This document shows positions 8,278-15,949 of a stretch of 64,000 nucleotides of DNA, piece by piece. The stretch comes from Lachnospiraceae bacterium (GTDB taxonomy: Bacteria; Bacillota; Clostridia; Lachnospirales; Lachnospiraceae): NCBI GenBank assembly GCA_022652545.1, contig JALCRM010000009.1:50256-114255 (forward strand), given 5' to 3'. The notes below the pieces were generated by a model. The model saw only the letters and a list, made by a program, of their open reading frames with translations, searched no databases and had not been told where the DNA came from. How positions within the stretch are numbered: position 1 is the first letter of the stretch; each line of letters begins with the position of its first letter. Made by a program: the position numbers and the translations under genes.

Positions 8278-10047
8278 ATGTTCGGTAAAAAAGCGCAGAA
8301 AACCGAAACACAGAAAAACAAACACAGTAAGAATTACAGATATTCGATCAAACTGCAGTTTACCCTGATCTTCATTCTGGTCATGGCCAGCGCGATCGTG
8401 ATATGTTTACTTCTCAATACGACATTTCTGAAGCAGTACTATTACAGCGAAAAGCGTTCCGCTCTTTCGGATACTTATGAGAGCCTGAACGAAGCTGCCG
8501 CATCAGACAGCATCAAGTCCGATGCTTTTGACGTGCAGCTTGAAAAGATCGTGAGCAGGAACAGCATCGGCGTTATCGTGATGGATACGGAAGCCACGAC
8601 GGTAAAATCCTATGCGACGGATTCCGGGATCATGGTAAAGCGCCTGTATGACAACCTTTTCGGGGCCAATGAAGAAATTACGGAAGAGCAGAAGCAGGAG
8701 ATCCGTCAGCAGACACAGGCCCCGTCTTCCTCTTCCGATACGGCAGGCTCAGGGACCGGTTCTGAAACTGCTTCCACCGGCGACTCCGCCGGCAATTCGG
8801 CAGCCGGTTCTGCAACCGACTCCGCAGCGGCCGGTTCCGACGGACGAAATCCGTTTGAAGAACAGTCGTTTGTGACATCCGTACTTCAGCAAACCGATAA
8901 ATATACGATACAGAATGTCTTTGACAAAAGGACAGACGGCAATTTCATGGAGATGTGGGGCACCCTGGACAACGGGGATTATTTCCTGCTCCGCACCGCA
9001 GTGGAAAGTATCGACAACAGCGCAGCGATCGCAAACCGCTTCTTCGGCATTACCGGTGTGATCGCCACACTGATCGGTGTTATCGTGGCGCTCTTTATGG
9101 GAAGCCGGATCACAAAGCCCATTCTGGAACTCACGGATATCTCGGGCCGGATGAGCCACCTGGATTTCAGCGCAAAATATAAAGGAAAAAGCCATACGGA
9201 GATCGCCGATCTCGGCGGCAATATCAACGAGCTTTCCGAAAGTCTGGAGCATACGATCTCGGAGCTGAAAACAGCCAACAACCAGCTGCAGCAGGATATT
9301 CAGAAAAAGGAAGAGATCGACACCATGCGCAAGGAGTTCCTGTCCAATGTCACGCATGAGCTCAAGACGCCGATCGCCCTGATCCAGGGCTATGCAGAAG
9401 GTCTTCAGGACTGTGTCAATGACGACCCGGAGAGCCGGAATGATTACGCCGGCGTCATTGTGGATGAAGCCGGGAAAATGAACAGCATGGTACAGAAGCT
9501 GCTCGCCCTGAACCATCTTGAATTCGGGACGGAAACGGTGAATATGGAGCACTTTGATATCACCGCTGTCCTGAAAAACAGCCTGGAGACCGAGACTCTG
9601 CTGGCAGACCGCAAGGATGTGACGGTACGGATGGAGCAGAACGATCCCATTATGGTGTGGGCTGACTCTTTCCTGACGGAAGAGGTCTTCACCAATTATT
9701 TTTCGAATGCAGTCAACCACGTGGAGGAAGTCGCAGGAGAGAAGATCATCGACATCAAGATCCTGCCGCAGGAAGGGGAACGCGTACGCGTGACCGTATT
9801 CAATACGGGCCGGCCCATACCTGAGGAAAGTCTTCCTCATATATGGGAAAAATTCTACAAGGTGGACAAGGCGCGTACCAGGGCATACGGAGGCTCGGGG
9901 ATCGGACTGTCGATCGTGAAAGCTGTAATGGACCTCATGCATCAGGCATATGGCGTGAAGAATTTCGACAACGGTGTGGAATTCTGGTTTGAACTTGATG
10001 CTTCCGTAGAAGAACCGGAAGCAGATGCGGGAGAAAATGCGGAATGA
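8278..10047 (+). CDS. Membrane sensor histidine kinase with a Ser/Thr/Ala-rich extracytoplasmic insert
   Basis: This 589-residue kinase partners the regulator just upstream. Transmembrane segments lie near residues 26-46 and 255-277, followed by HAMP, HisKA and HATPase_c domains. The phosphoacceptor is H360 in NVTHELKTP. The ATP-binding site shows an atypical N box (NYFSNAVNHV), NTGRPIPEE and GGSGIGLSIVKAV. The sensor domain outside the membrane spans about 200 residues and contains a low-complexity Ser/Thr/Ala/Gly stretch (about 144-185). That stretch looks like a flexible linker or a cell-wall-spanning segment. The last four bases overlap the start of hisH (ATGA), implying translational coupling. 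The ligand cannot be inferred. Confidence 0.93.
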   Translation: MFGKKAQKTETQKNKHSKNYRYSIKLQFTLIFILVMASAIVICLLLNTTFLKQYYYSEKRSALSDTYESLNEAAASDSIKSDAFDVQLEKIVSRNSIGVIVMDTEATTVKSYATDSGIMVKRLYDNLFGANEEITEEQKQEIRQQTQAPSSSSDTAGSGTGSETASTGDSAGNSAAGSATDSAAAGSDGRNPFEEQSFVTSVLQQTDKYTIQNVFDKRTDGNFMEMWGTLDNGDYFLLRTAVESIDNSAAIANRFFGITGVIATLIGVIVALFMGSRITKPILELTDISGRMSHLDFSAKYKGKSHTEIADLGGNINELSESLEHTISELKTANNQLQQDIQKKEEIDTMRKEFLSNVTHELKTPIALIQGYAEGLQDCVNDDPESRNDYAGVIVDEAGKMNSMVQKLLALNHLEFGTETVNMEHFDITAVLKNSLETETLLADRKDVTVRMEQNDPIMVWADSFLTEEVFTNYFSNAVNHVEEVAGEKIIDIKILPQEGERVRVTVFNTGRPIPEESLPHIWEKFYKVDKARTRAYGGSGIGLSIVKAVMDLMHQAYGVKNFDNGVEFWFELDASVEEPEADAGENAE

Positions 10048-10670
10048 TCGCTGTGATCGATTACGGGGCAGGCAATACAAGGAGCGTGTCCAACGCGCTG
10101 AAGGCGCTGGGATACGAAGCCATACTTACCGGTGACGGTGAAAAGATCCGCAGGGCTGACCACGTGATCCTTCCGGGCGTCGGCGCCTTCGGGGATGCCA
10201 TGGAAAGGCTGAGAGCCGTTTCTCTTGACGAAGTGATCCGTGAAACCGTATCTTCGGGCACACCTTTTCTGGGAATCTGCCTCGGCCAGCAGCTCCTGAT
10301 GGATTCCAGCGAGGAGAGCAGGGGCGTGAAGGGGCTCGGTATCATTCACGGCACCTGCAGGCGGATCCCGGAAGGAACGGGACGCAAAGTACCGCAGATC
10401 GGCTGGAACGACCTGTCGGCACCTGCAGGCCGGCAGTGTCCGGGCAGGCTTTTTCTTGACGTTCCTGCGCATTCTTATGTATACTTCGTGCATTCCTACT
10501 ATACGGTGCCGGATGACAGCGCAGTCATCAGCGCTGTCACGGAATACGGCGTGACCATACCGGCTTCCCTGGAACAGGGCAATGTGACCGCCTGTCAGTT
10601 CCATCCGGAAAAGAGCGCGGAGACCGGCATGCAGATACTGCGCAATTTCATGAGGGCGGACGGATGCTGA
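10044..10670 (+). CDS. hisH: Imidazole glycerol phosphate synthase, glutaminase subunit HisH
   Basis: This 208-residue class-I glutamine amidotransferase releases ammonia from glutamine and channels it to HisF in histidine biosynthesis. The opening [15 protein letters not shown] is characteristic. The catalytic cysteine is C79 in [10 protein letters not shown], and the His-Glu pair lies in CQFHPEKS (about H187, E189). Its ATG overlaps the stop of the kinase gene, and its end overlaps hisF by seven bases, so all three should be translationally coupled. No other his biosynthesis gene is adjacent. Length is normal. Confidence 0.96.
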   Translation: MIAVIDYGAGNTRSVSNALKALGYEAILTGDGEKIRRADHVILPGVGAFGDAMERLRAVSLDEVIRETVSSGTPFLGICLGQQLLMDSSEESRGVKGLGIIHGTCRRIPEGTGRKVPQIGWNDLSAPAGRQCPGRLFLDVPAHSYVYFVHSYYTVPDDSAVISAVTEYGVTIPASLEQGNVTACQFHPEKSAETGMQILRNFMRADGC

Positions 10671-11425
10671 CAAAACGTATCATTCCCTGTCTGGACGTGA
10701 AAGACGGGCGTGTGGTAAAGGGTGTGAATTTTGTGGATCTGCGCGATGCGGGTGACCCGGTCACCTGCGGTGAAGCGTATTCGAAAGCCGGCGCAGATGA
10801 ACTGGTATTCCTCGATATCACGGCAACAAGCGATGCGAGAAAAACAGTGGCAGACATGGTGCGCAAGGTGGCGGAGCGCGTCTTTATCCCCTTTACGGTA
10901 GGCGGCGGTATCCGTTCCACGGAGGACATGAAAGCGATCCTGCGGGAAGGCGCGGACAAAACAGCGATCAACAGCGCTGCGATCCTGAAACCGGAGCTGA
11001 TCTCCGAAGGGGCGGAGCGTTTCGGCAGGCAGTGTGTGGTCGTGGCGATCGATGCACGCCGGAGGAAGGACGGGAAAGGCTGGACGGTCTTCCGCAGCGG
11101 AGGTCGCATCGACACGGGCCTGGATGCAATCGAATGGGCAATGAAAGCTGACCGCCTGGGAGCGGGCGAGATCCTGCTGACAAGCATGGACTGCGACGGT
11201 ACGCACGACGGCTACGATCTGGAACTGACCCGCACGGTGGCGGAAAACGTCTCCGTACCTGTCATTGCATCCGGAGGCGCCGGTACCCTTGCACATTTTC
11301 GCGAGGCGCTGACAGAGGGCAGGGCGGATGCGGCACTTGCGGCGTCCCTGTTCCATTACGGGGAACTGACCATACGGCAGGTCAAGGAATATCTGAAACA
11401 GTATGATATACCGGTAAGACTGTGA
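10664..11425 (+). CDS. hisF: Imidazole glycerol phosphate synthase, cyclase subunit HisF
   Basis: This 253-residue (beta/alpha)8 barrel combines ammonia with PRFAR to give imidazole glycerol phosphate and AICAR. The catalytic aspartates are present: D11 in [14 protein letters not shown] and D130 in VVVAIDARR. The phosphate-binding loops FTVGGGI and ASGGAG are also intact. It overlaps hisH by seven bases, the usual arrangement for the heterodimer. A peptidase specific for histidine-containing dipeptides follows about 280 bases downstream. Confidence 0.97.
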   Translation: MLTKRIIPCLDVKDGRVVKGVNFVDLRDAGDPVTCGEAYSKAGADELVFLDITATSDARKTVADMVRKVAERVFIPFTVGGGIRSTEDMKAILREGADKTAINSAAILKPELISEGAERFGRQCVVVAIDARRRKDGKGWTVFRSGGRIDTGLDAIEWAMKADRLGAGEILLTSMDCDGTHDGYDLELTRTVAENVSVPVIASGGAGTLAHFREALTEGRADAALAASLFHYGELTIRQVKEYLKQYDIPVRL

Positions 11426-11702
11426 TAAAGTTGAAGCAGGGAAGGTTTCGGCGGTGCCGGAAAAGAGGTACACGGAGCAGGGAAAAGCAGGGGGAGGTGC
11501 TGATTTGAAAAACAGCAACAGGTCTTTATGGGGCAGGGCGCCCAAACACAGGATCCTGAATGTGAACGGCAGGAACATCAGCCGTGCGGAAGCCAGGCCG
11601 GCTTCCGGCAAAGGCGCGGAAACTGTTTCCAAAACAAAACAGCAGGCTTTCGAAGCGCAGGCACAGCAGTCTGAACAGATGCCTAACAGGGAGGAAAAGA
11701 AG

Positions 11703-13211
11703 ATGGAAGCAGCAGTTGAAAAACCGGAACAGGAAAAGGCTGCCGCAGGCAGTGAAAGAGCAGAAGATGTCATCGATCGTTTCAAAGAGATCGCAGCGAT
11801 CCCGCACGGCTCCGGCAATATCCGCCAGATCAGCGACCATCTTGCTGCTTTCGCCCGCGAACACGATCTTAAGTACAGACAGGATGAAGTCGGCAATGTC
11901 ATTATTTTCAAACCGGCAAGCGAAAGCCGTAAGAATGCGGAAACACTGATCCTGCAGGGCCATATGGATATGGTCTGCGAGAAAAGGGCGGATAAAAAGA
12001 TCGATATGGAAAAGGAACCGATCACGCTGGTCTTTGACCCCGACGGAGATACACTGCATGCCGACGGCACGACCCTGGGGGCGGACGACGGCATTGCCGT
12101 GGCGATGATGATGGCGATCCTGGCGGACGATACCCTGGAACATCCGGCGCTGGAATGTGTTTTTACGGTCAATGAAGAAACGGATATGGGCGGCGCAATG
12201 TCCATAGACTGCTCGGATCTGCAGGGCAGGAGAATGCTGAACCTGGATTCCGAGGATGAGGGAATATTCACGGCGGGCTGCGCAGGCTGCGCTCATGTCA
12301 CCTGCCATTTCGGAGCAGAGTACAAAAACCGCGACGGCATCCCGTTCACGGTCAGTGTAAGCGGGCTCCGGGGCGGACATTCCGGGGAAATGATACAGCT
12401 GGGGCGTGCGAACGCTGACCAGCTGCTCGGAAGAATACTGCATCAACTTCTCAAAAAGCAGGCATTTCATCTGATCTCCGCAGAGGGGGGCACGAAGGAC
12501 AACGCGATCCCGAGAAACGCGGATGCGGTCCTGCTGCTGCCGGAGGACGCGCAGCCGGATGAACTGGCAAAGACCGTGCACGCTGTCGCGGAAGAGATCG
12601 CCGACGAATATGCACAGGCAGATCCGGATATCAAAGTGGAATATACGATCGGAGAACCCGGAAGCTATGCTTCCGCCCGCGGGAAGGACACGCGCAGGAT
12701 CGTCGGTTTCCTGTCCACATTCCCCTACGGCGTACAGGAATATGTCTCCGCGGAAGGACGGGATCCGCAGACATCCCTGAATCTGGGAATACTGGAGACA
12801 AAGAAGGAAGAAAATGACGGAGCAGGCTGCGAAGTCACTGCCGTTTTCCTTATCCGCAGCAGCATCAATTCCCAGAGAGACCTGGTCGCGGAAAGGCTGT
12901 CGGTACTGACGGAGGCGTTCGGCGGAAAGTGCGATCTTACTGCTACGACACCCGCATGGCCGATCACAAGGAACTCTGCCTACAGGGACAGACTCGTGGA
13001 GATCTACCGTGATCAGGCAGGCAGCGATGCCGTTGTGAACGTCATTCACGCCGGCCTTGAATGCGGCGTCTTCGGACAGAAGATCAAGGGGCTGGACGCT
13101 GTTTCGATAGGCCCGGACACCCATGCGATCCACACTGCCGAGGAAAGCGTCAGCCTGGGTTCCGTATCGCGGCTGTATGCGTTCGTGAAAAAGGTGCTGC
13201 AGGAGATCTGA
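11703..13211 (+). CDS. pepD: Aminoacyl-histidine dipeptidase (M20 family, PepD)
   Basis: This metallopeptidase cleaves Xaa-His dipeptides. Metal ligands appear as LQGHMDMVCEK, LGADDGIAVAM, NEETDMGGA and the final PDTHAIHTAEE; the lid domain lies between. The ATG at 11703 sits eight bases after AGGGAGG and gives 502 residues, close to the family length. The frame stays open upstream. A TTG at 11505, also with a strong GGGGGAGG, would add a 66-residue basic, low-complexity extension, and a GTG at 11454 would add 17 more. The gene follows hisHF directly, so histidine salvage beside histidine synthesis is a reasonable reading. No terminator is seen between hisF and pepD. Confidence 0.92.
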   Translation: MEAAVEKPEQEKAAAGSERAEDVIDRFKEIAAIPHGSGNIRQISDHLAAFAREHDLKYRQDEVGNVIIFKPASESRKNAETLILQGHMDMVCEKRADKKIDMEKEPITLVFDPDGDTLHADGTTLGADDGIAVAMMMAILADDTLEHPALECVFTVNEETDMGGAMSIDCSDLQGRRMLNLDSEDEGIFTAGCAGCAHVTCHFGAEYKNRDGIPFTVSVSGLRGGHSGEMIQLGRANADQLLGRILHQLLKKQAFHLISAEGGTKDNAIPRNADAVLLLPEDAQPDELAKTVHAVAEEIADEYAQADPDIKVEYTIGEPGSYASARGKDTRRIVGFLSTFPYGVQEYVSAEGRDPQTSLNLGILETKKEENDGAGCEVTAVFLIRSSINSQRDLVAERLSVLTEAFGGKCDLTATTPAWPITRNSAYRDRLVEIYRDQAGSDAVVNVIHAGLECGVFGQKIKGLDAVSIGPDTHAIHTAEESVSLGSVSRLYAFVKKVLQEI

Positions 13212-13238
13212 GTTTTTGAACGGGAGCGAGGCTGTATT

Positions 13239-13904
13239 TTGCAGATCGAAAATGACTGGCTCCCGGCAGTGGGAGCTGAATTCAAGAAGCCCTATTACCG
13301 GGAACTGTATGAATTCGTAAAAAAGGAGTATGCCACACAGGTCGTTTATCCGCCTGCGGATGAGATCTTCAATGCGCTGCACCTGACACCGCTGAACAGG
13401 GTCAAAGTGGTCATTCTGGGGCAGGACCCTTATCACAACCATCATCAGGCCATGGGACTCGCCTTCTCCGTACAGCCGGACGTGGAAGACATACCGCCTT
13501 CCCTCATCAACATTTTCCGGGAACTGCATGACGACGTCGGCTGCCACATGCCTGCGACCGGTGACCTCACAAAATGGGCCGATCAGGGCGTACTTCTGCT
13601 GAATACGGTCCTGACCGTACGAGCGCACCAGGCTGGTTCCCACCAGGGACACGGCTGGGAACAGTTCACCGATGCGATCCTGAAGGCCGTTAACGAGCAG
13701 GATCGTGCTATCGTGTATATGCTTTGGGGCAGTCCGGCGCAGAGCAAAGCCGTCATGCTGGACAACCCGAAGCACCTGGTCCTGAAGGCGCCTCATCCGA
13801 GTCCTTTATCCTGCTACAGAGGATTTTTCGGGTGCAGACATTTTTCAAAATGCAATGAGTTTCTTGTTTCACATGGCGAAACACCGATTGACTGGCAGCT
13901 TTGA
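13239..13904 (+). CDS. ung: Uracil-DNA glycosylase (family 1)
   Basis: This 221-residue base-excision repair enzyme removes uracil from DNA. Family-1 motifs are intact: GQDPYH with the catalytic aspartate, LLNTVLTV, GWEQFTDAI, and the minor-groove loop HPSPLSCYRGFFGCRHF. The start is a TTG preceded by GGGAGCGAGG, and no in-frame ATG gives a full domain. It is 27 bases downstream of pepD and probably in the same transcript. The loop carries Cys where Ala and Ser are commoner; this should not affect activity. Confidence 0.95.
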   Translation: MQIENDWLPAVGAEFKKPYYRELYEFVKKEYATQVVYPPADEIFNALHLTPLNRVKVVILGQDPYHNHHQAMGLAFSVQPDVEDIPPSLINIFRELHDDVGCHMPATGDLTKWADQGVLLLNTVLTVRAHQAGSHQGHGWEQFTDAILKAVNEQDRAIVYMLWGSPAQSKAVMLDNPKHLVLKAPHPSPLSCYRGFFGCRHFSKCNEFLVSHGETPIDWQL

Positions 13905-13961
13905 GGGACAGCAGGAAAGGAGAGGGGGAGTTTTCCTGACGGGAAGTCCCCGGAACGACGG

Positions 13962-15302
13962 ATGAAAAAGGTTTTTGTGACAAAGGAGCAGATCGAAAAG
14001 GCAGCGGAAAAATTTCCGACTCCTTTTCATATCTATGATGAACGGGGCATACGGGAGAATGCAAAGGCAGTCAATGAAGCGTTTTCCTGGAATCCTGGAT
14101 ACCGGGAATACTTCGCGGTAAAGGCCAATGCCAATCCTTATCTCATGGATATCCTGCGGCAATGCGGCTGCGGTTTTGACTGCTCGAGTGCCCCGGAACT
14201 GGTGCTGTCAGGGGCTGTACTGGAAGCTCCGGAGGAAAAATCCCCGGACGGATCCCGCATCATGTTTTCCTCGAATGACACACCGGAGCAGGAGTACGCC
14301 ATAGCTGCACGGATGGGCGCCATCATCAATCTGGATGACATCACGATGGTGGCACACGTTGAGAACGCGCTGAGGAAAATGGCGAAGGAAGACGGCCGTG
14401 AGTGGGACGGCCGGTTTCCGAAGACGATGAGCTGCCGCTACAACCCGGGCGGAGTTTTTGCCATGAGCAACGATTACATGGACAATCCGGGCGAAGCCAA
14501 ATACGGCATGACGCACGACCAGATCCTGCAGGCTTTTTCCATGCTGAAGGAGAGGGGCGTCGAAGAATTCGGCATACACGCCTTTCTTGTGAGCAACACG
14601 ACCTCCAACGATTATTATCCGGCACTGGCCGGCAAACTTTTCGAGCTGGCGGTGGAGCTGCAGGACAAAACAGGAGTGCATATTTCTTTTGTCAATCTCT
14701 CCGGAGGTGTGGGGATCCCCTACAGGCCGGAAGACAAGGCAAACGACATCCGTGTGATCGGCGAAGGCGTGCGCAGAAAGTACGAAGAGATCCTGGTGCC
14801 GGCAGGGATGGGCGACGTCAGTATCTACACGGAAATGGGACGCTTCATGATGGGGCCCTACGGAGCGCTGGTCACGAAGGCGATCAATGAAAAACATATC
14901 TACAAGGAGTACATCGGGACAGATGCCTGCGCCGCGAATCTCATGCGGCCCGCAATGTACGGCGCTTATCACCATATCACCGTGCTCGGCAAGGAAAATG
15001 CACCCTGCACGCACGTGTATGACGTGACCGGTTCGCTGTGCGAGAACAACGATAAGTTTGCGGTGGACAGAAAGCTGCCCGAGATCGAGATGGGAGACTA
15101 TCTGTACATCCACGATACCGGTGCACACGGCTTCAGCATGGGTTACAACTATAACGCCAAGCTTCGGAGCGCCGAACTGCTCCTTCAGGAAGACGGGAGC
15201 ATAAAGGAGATCCGGCGCGCGGAGACGGCGAGGGATTATTTTGCCACACTGGACGGGACGCCCTATTATAACCGGCTCGATTTCCGCAGCCTGGGCTGCT
15301 GA
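13962..15302 (+). CDS. lysA: Diaminopimelate decarboxylase
   Basis: This 446-residue fold-III PLP enzyme converts meso-diaminopimelate to lysine, the last step of lysine synthesis. PLP binds K54 in YFAVKANANPY. Other family motifs are FDCSSAPEL, NLSGGVGIPYRP, YTEMGRFMMGPYGALV and the C-terminal CENNDKFAV and HDTGAHGFSMGYNYN segments. It starts at an ATG with a weak ribosome site. A 7-bp inverted repeat (CAGGAAA / TTTCCTG, 13912-13938) sits upstream with a GGAGAGGGGGAG stretch in its loop. Carboxynorspermidine decarboxylase is a related alternative, but the motif set and length fit LysA better. It is probably the last gene of the run before tRNA-Leu. Confidence 0.9.
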   Translation: MKKVFVTKEQIEKAAEKFPTPFHIYDERGIRENAKAVNEAFSWNPGYREYFAVKANANPYLMDILRQCGCGFDCSSAPELVLSGAVLEAPEEKSPDGSRIMFSSNDTPEQEYAIAARMGAIINLDDITMVAHVENALRKMAKEDGREWDGRFPKTMSCRYNPGGVFAMSNDYMDNPGEAKYGMTHDQILQAFSMLKERGVEEFGIHAFLVSNTTSNDYYPALAGKLFELAVELQDKTGVHISFVNLSGGVGIPYRPEDKANDIRVIGEGVRRKYEEILVPAGMGDVSIYTEMGRFMMGPYGALVTKAINEKHIYKEYIGTDACAANLMRPAMYGAYHHITVLGKENAPCTHVYDVTGSLCENNDKFAVDRKLPEIEMGDYLYIHDTGAHGFSMGYNYNAKLRSAELLLQEDGSIKEIRRAETARDYFATLDGTPYYNRLDFRSLGC

Positions 15303-15356
15303 CGGCAGGCGGGCCTGCACATAATGCAGGTTTGCCGGCATCGGCCCCGATCAGGC

Positions 15357-15385
15357 TTGTGCCCGGTGTTTTGCTATGCTAATAT
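15357..15385 (+). promoter_or_regulatory. Promoter of tRNA-Leu
   Basis: TTGTGC, a 17-base spacer and TAATAT form a -35/-10 pair, with a TGC extended -10 directly before the -10 box. The tRNA begins 34 bases later. Confidence 0.65.
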
Positions 15386-15418
15386 TACAAAGTGCCGGTG
15401 ATCTTACCGGCGCTGCAG

Positions 15419-15502
15419 GCAGGAATGGCGGAATCGGCAGACGCGACAGACTCAAAATCTGTTATCGGCAACGATGTGAGGGTTCAAGTCCCTTTTCCTG
15501 CA
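15419..15502 (+). tRNA. tRNA-Leu (anticodon CAA)
   Basis: The 7-bp acceptor stem GCAGGAA / TTCCTGC encloses an 84-base tRNA. The anticodon stem ACAGA/TCTGT carries loop CTCAAAA, giving anticodon CAA. A long variable arm and a T arm with GTTCAAG are present, as expected for a class-II leucine tRNA. The CCA end is not encoded. Confidence 0.95.
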
Positions 15503-15524
15503 TTTTCGGTCCGGAGGATAAAGC

Positions 15525-15866
15525 ATGGACTGTAAGCAGTTTGAAAAAATGATCCCGGATTTTCTGGCGGACAGACTGGACGGAGCGCAGACCGATGAGT
15601 TTCTGAAGCATTTCAACACCTGTGTGGAATGTCATGAGGAACTCAGCATACAGTATCTGGTGTATGCGGGGCTCCCGAAACTGGAAACAGGCGAAACCTT
15701 CAACCTCGGGAAGGATCTGCAGAACGAGATCAACTGTTCCATACGGCGGAAGCGCCGCCGCAGACATCTGTCCCTGGCGGCAGCTTTCCTTGAGATCTGT
15801 GCGCTCGGCTGTGCGGCTGCGGTAGCTGCTTCGATCTTTTTCCTCTTTTTTGCAAAAACTGTCTGA
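15525..15866 (+). CDS. Small zinc-finger (HC2-type) membrane protein, anti-sigma-like
   Basis: This 113-residue protein begins with a putative zinc-binding anti-sigma domain: Cys at residue 3 and a H-x3-C-x2-C motif (HFNTCVEC, residues 29-36). An Arg/Lys-rich segment (about 73-81) is followed by one hydrophobic helix near 84-110, so the finger should face the cytoplasm. This layout matches zf-HC2 anti-sigma factors that hold an ECF sigma factor at the membrane. No sigma factor gene is adjacent, so the partner is unknown. A good GGAGG precedes the ATG. It lies just after tRNA-Leu and ends in its own terminator before polA. Confidence 0.8.
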   Translation: MDCKQFEKMIPDFLADRLDGAQTDEFLKHFNTCVECHEELSIQYLVYAGLPKLETGETFNLGKDLQNEINCSIRRKRRRRHLSLAAAFLEICALGCAAAVAASIFFLFFAKTV

Positions 15867-15918
15867 CATATCTGTTATCCTCTGCATGCTTGGCAGGGAA
15901 GCGGATATGTCTTTTTTT
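15865..15918 (+). terminator. Rho-independent terminator between the zinc-finger gene and polA
   Basis: GACATATC and GATATGTC form an 8-bp stem around an internally structured loop, followed by seven or more T residues. It starts at the stop codon of the small gene and lies upstream of the chosen polA start, which argues against the longer polA reading frame from 15890. Confidence 0.75.
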
Positions 15919-15949
15919 AGGAGGGCCATGGCCCGACGGAGGATATGAA

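Noticed and set aside
8749..10080. A 443-residue minus-strand open frame opposite the histidine kinase
   Set aside because: The plus strand encodes complete HisKA and HATPase motifs; the minus translation is His/Arg-rich noise.
11526..13796. A 756-residue open frame on the minus strand
   Set aside because: It lies opposite pepD and ung, both with intact catalytic motifs. Its translation has no domain, and it reflects the GC-biased third positions of the real genes.
15303..15350. Terminator after lysA
   Set aside because: CCTGCA-CATAA-TGCAGG forms a short hairpin, but no T tract follows, so it is not supported.
15890..15949. Longer PolA start at a TTG at 15890
   Set aside because: The extension is encoded across the terminator stem and has no homology; the TTG at 15950 has a well-spaced ribosome site and begins the PolA domain.
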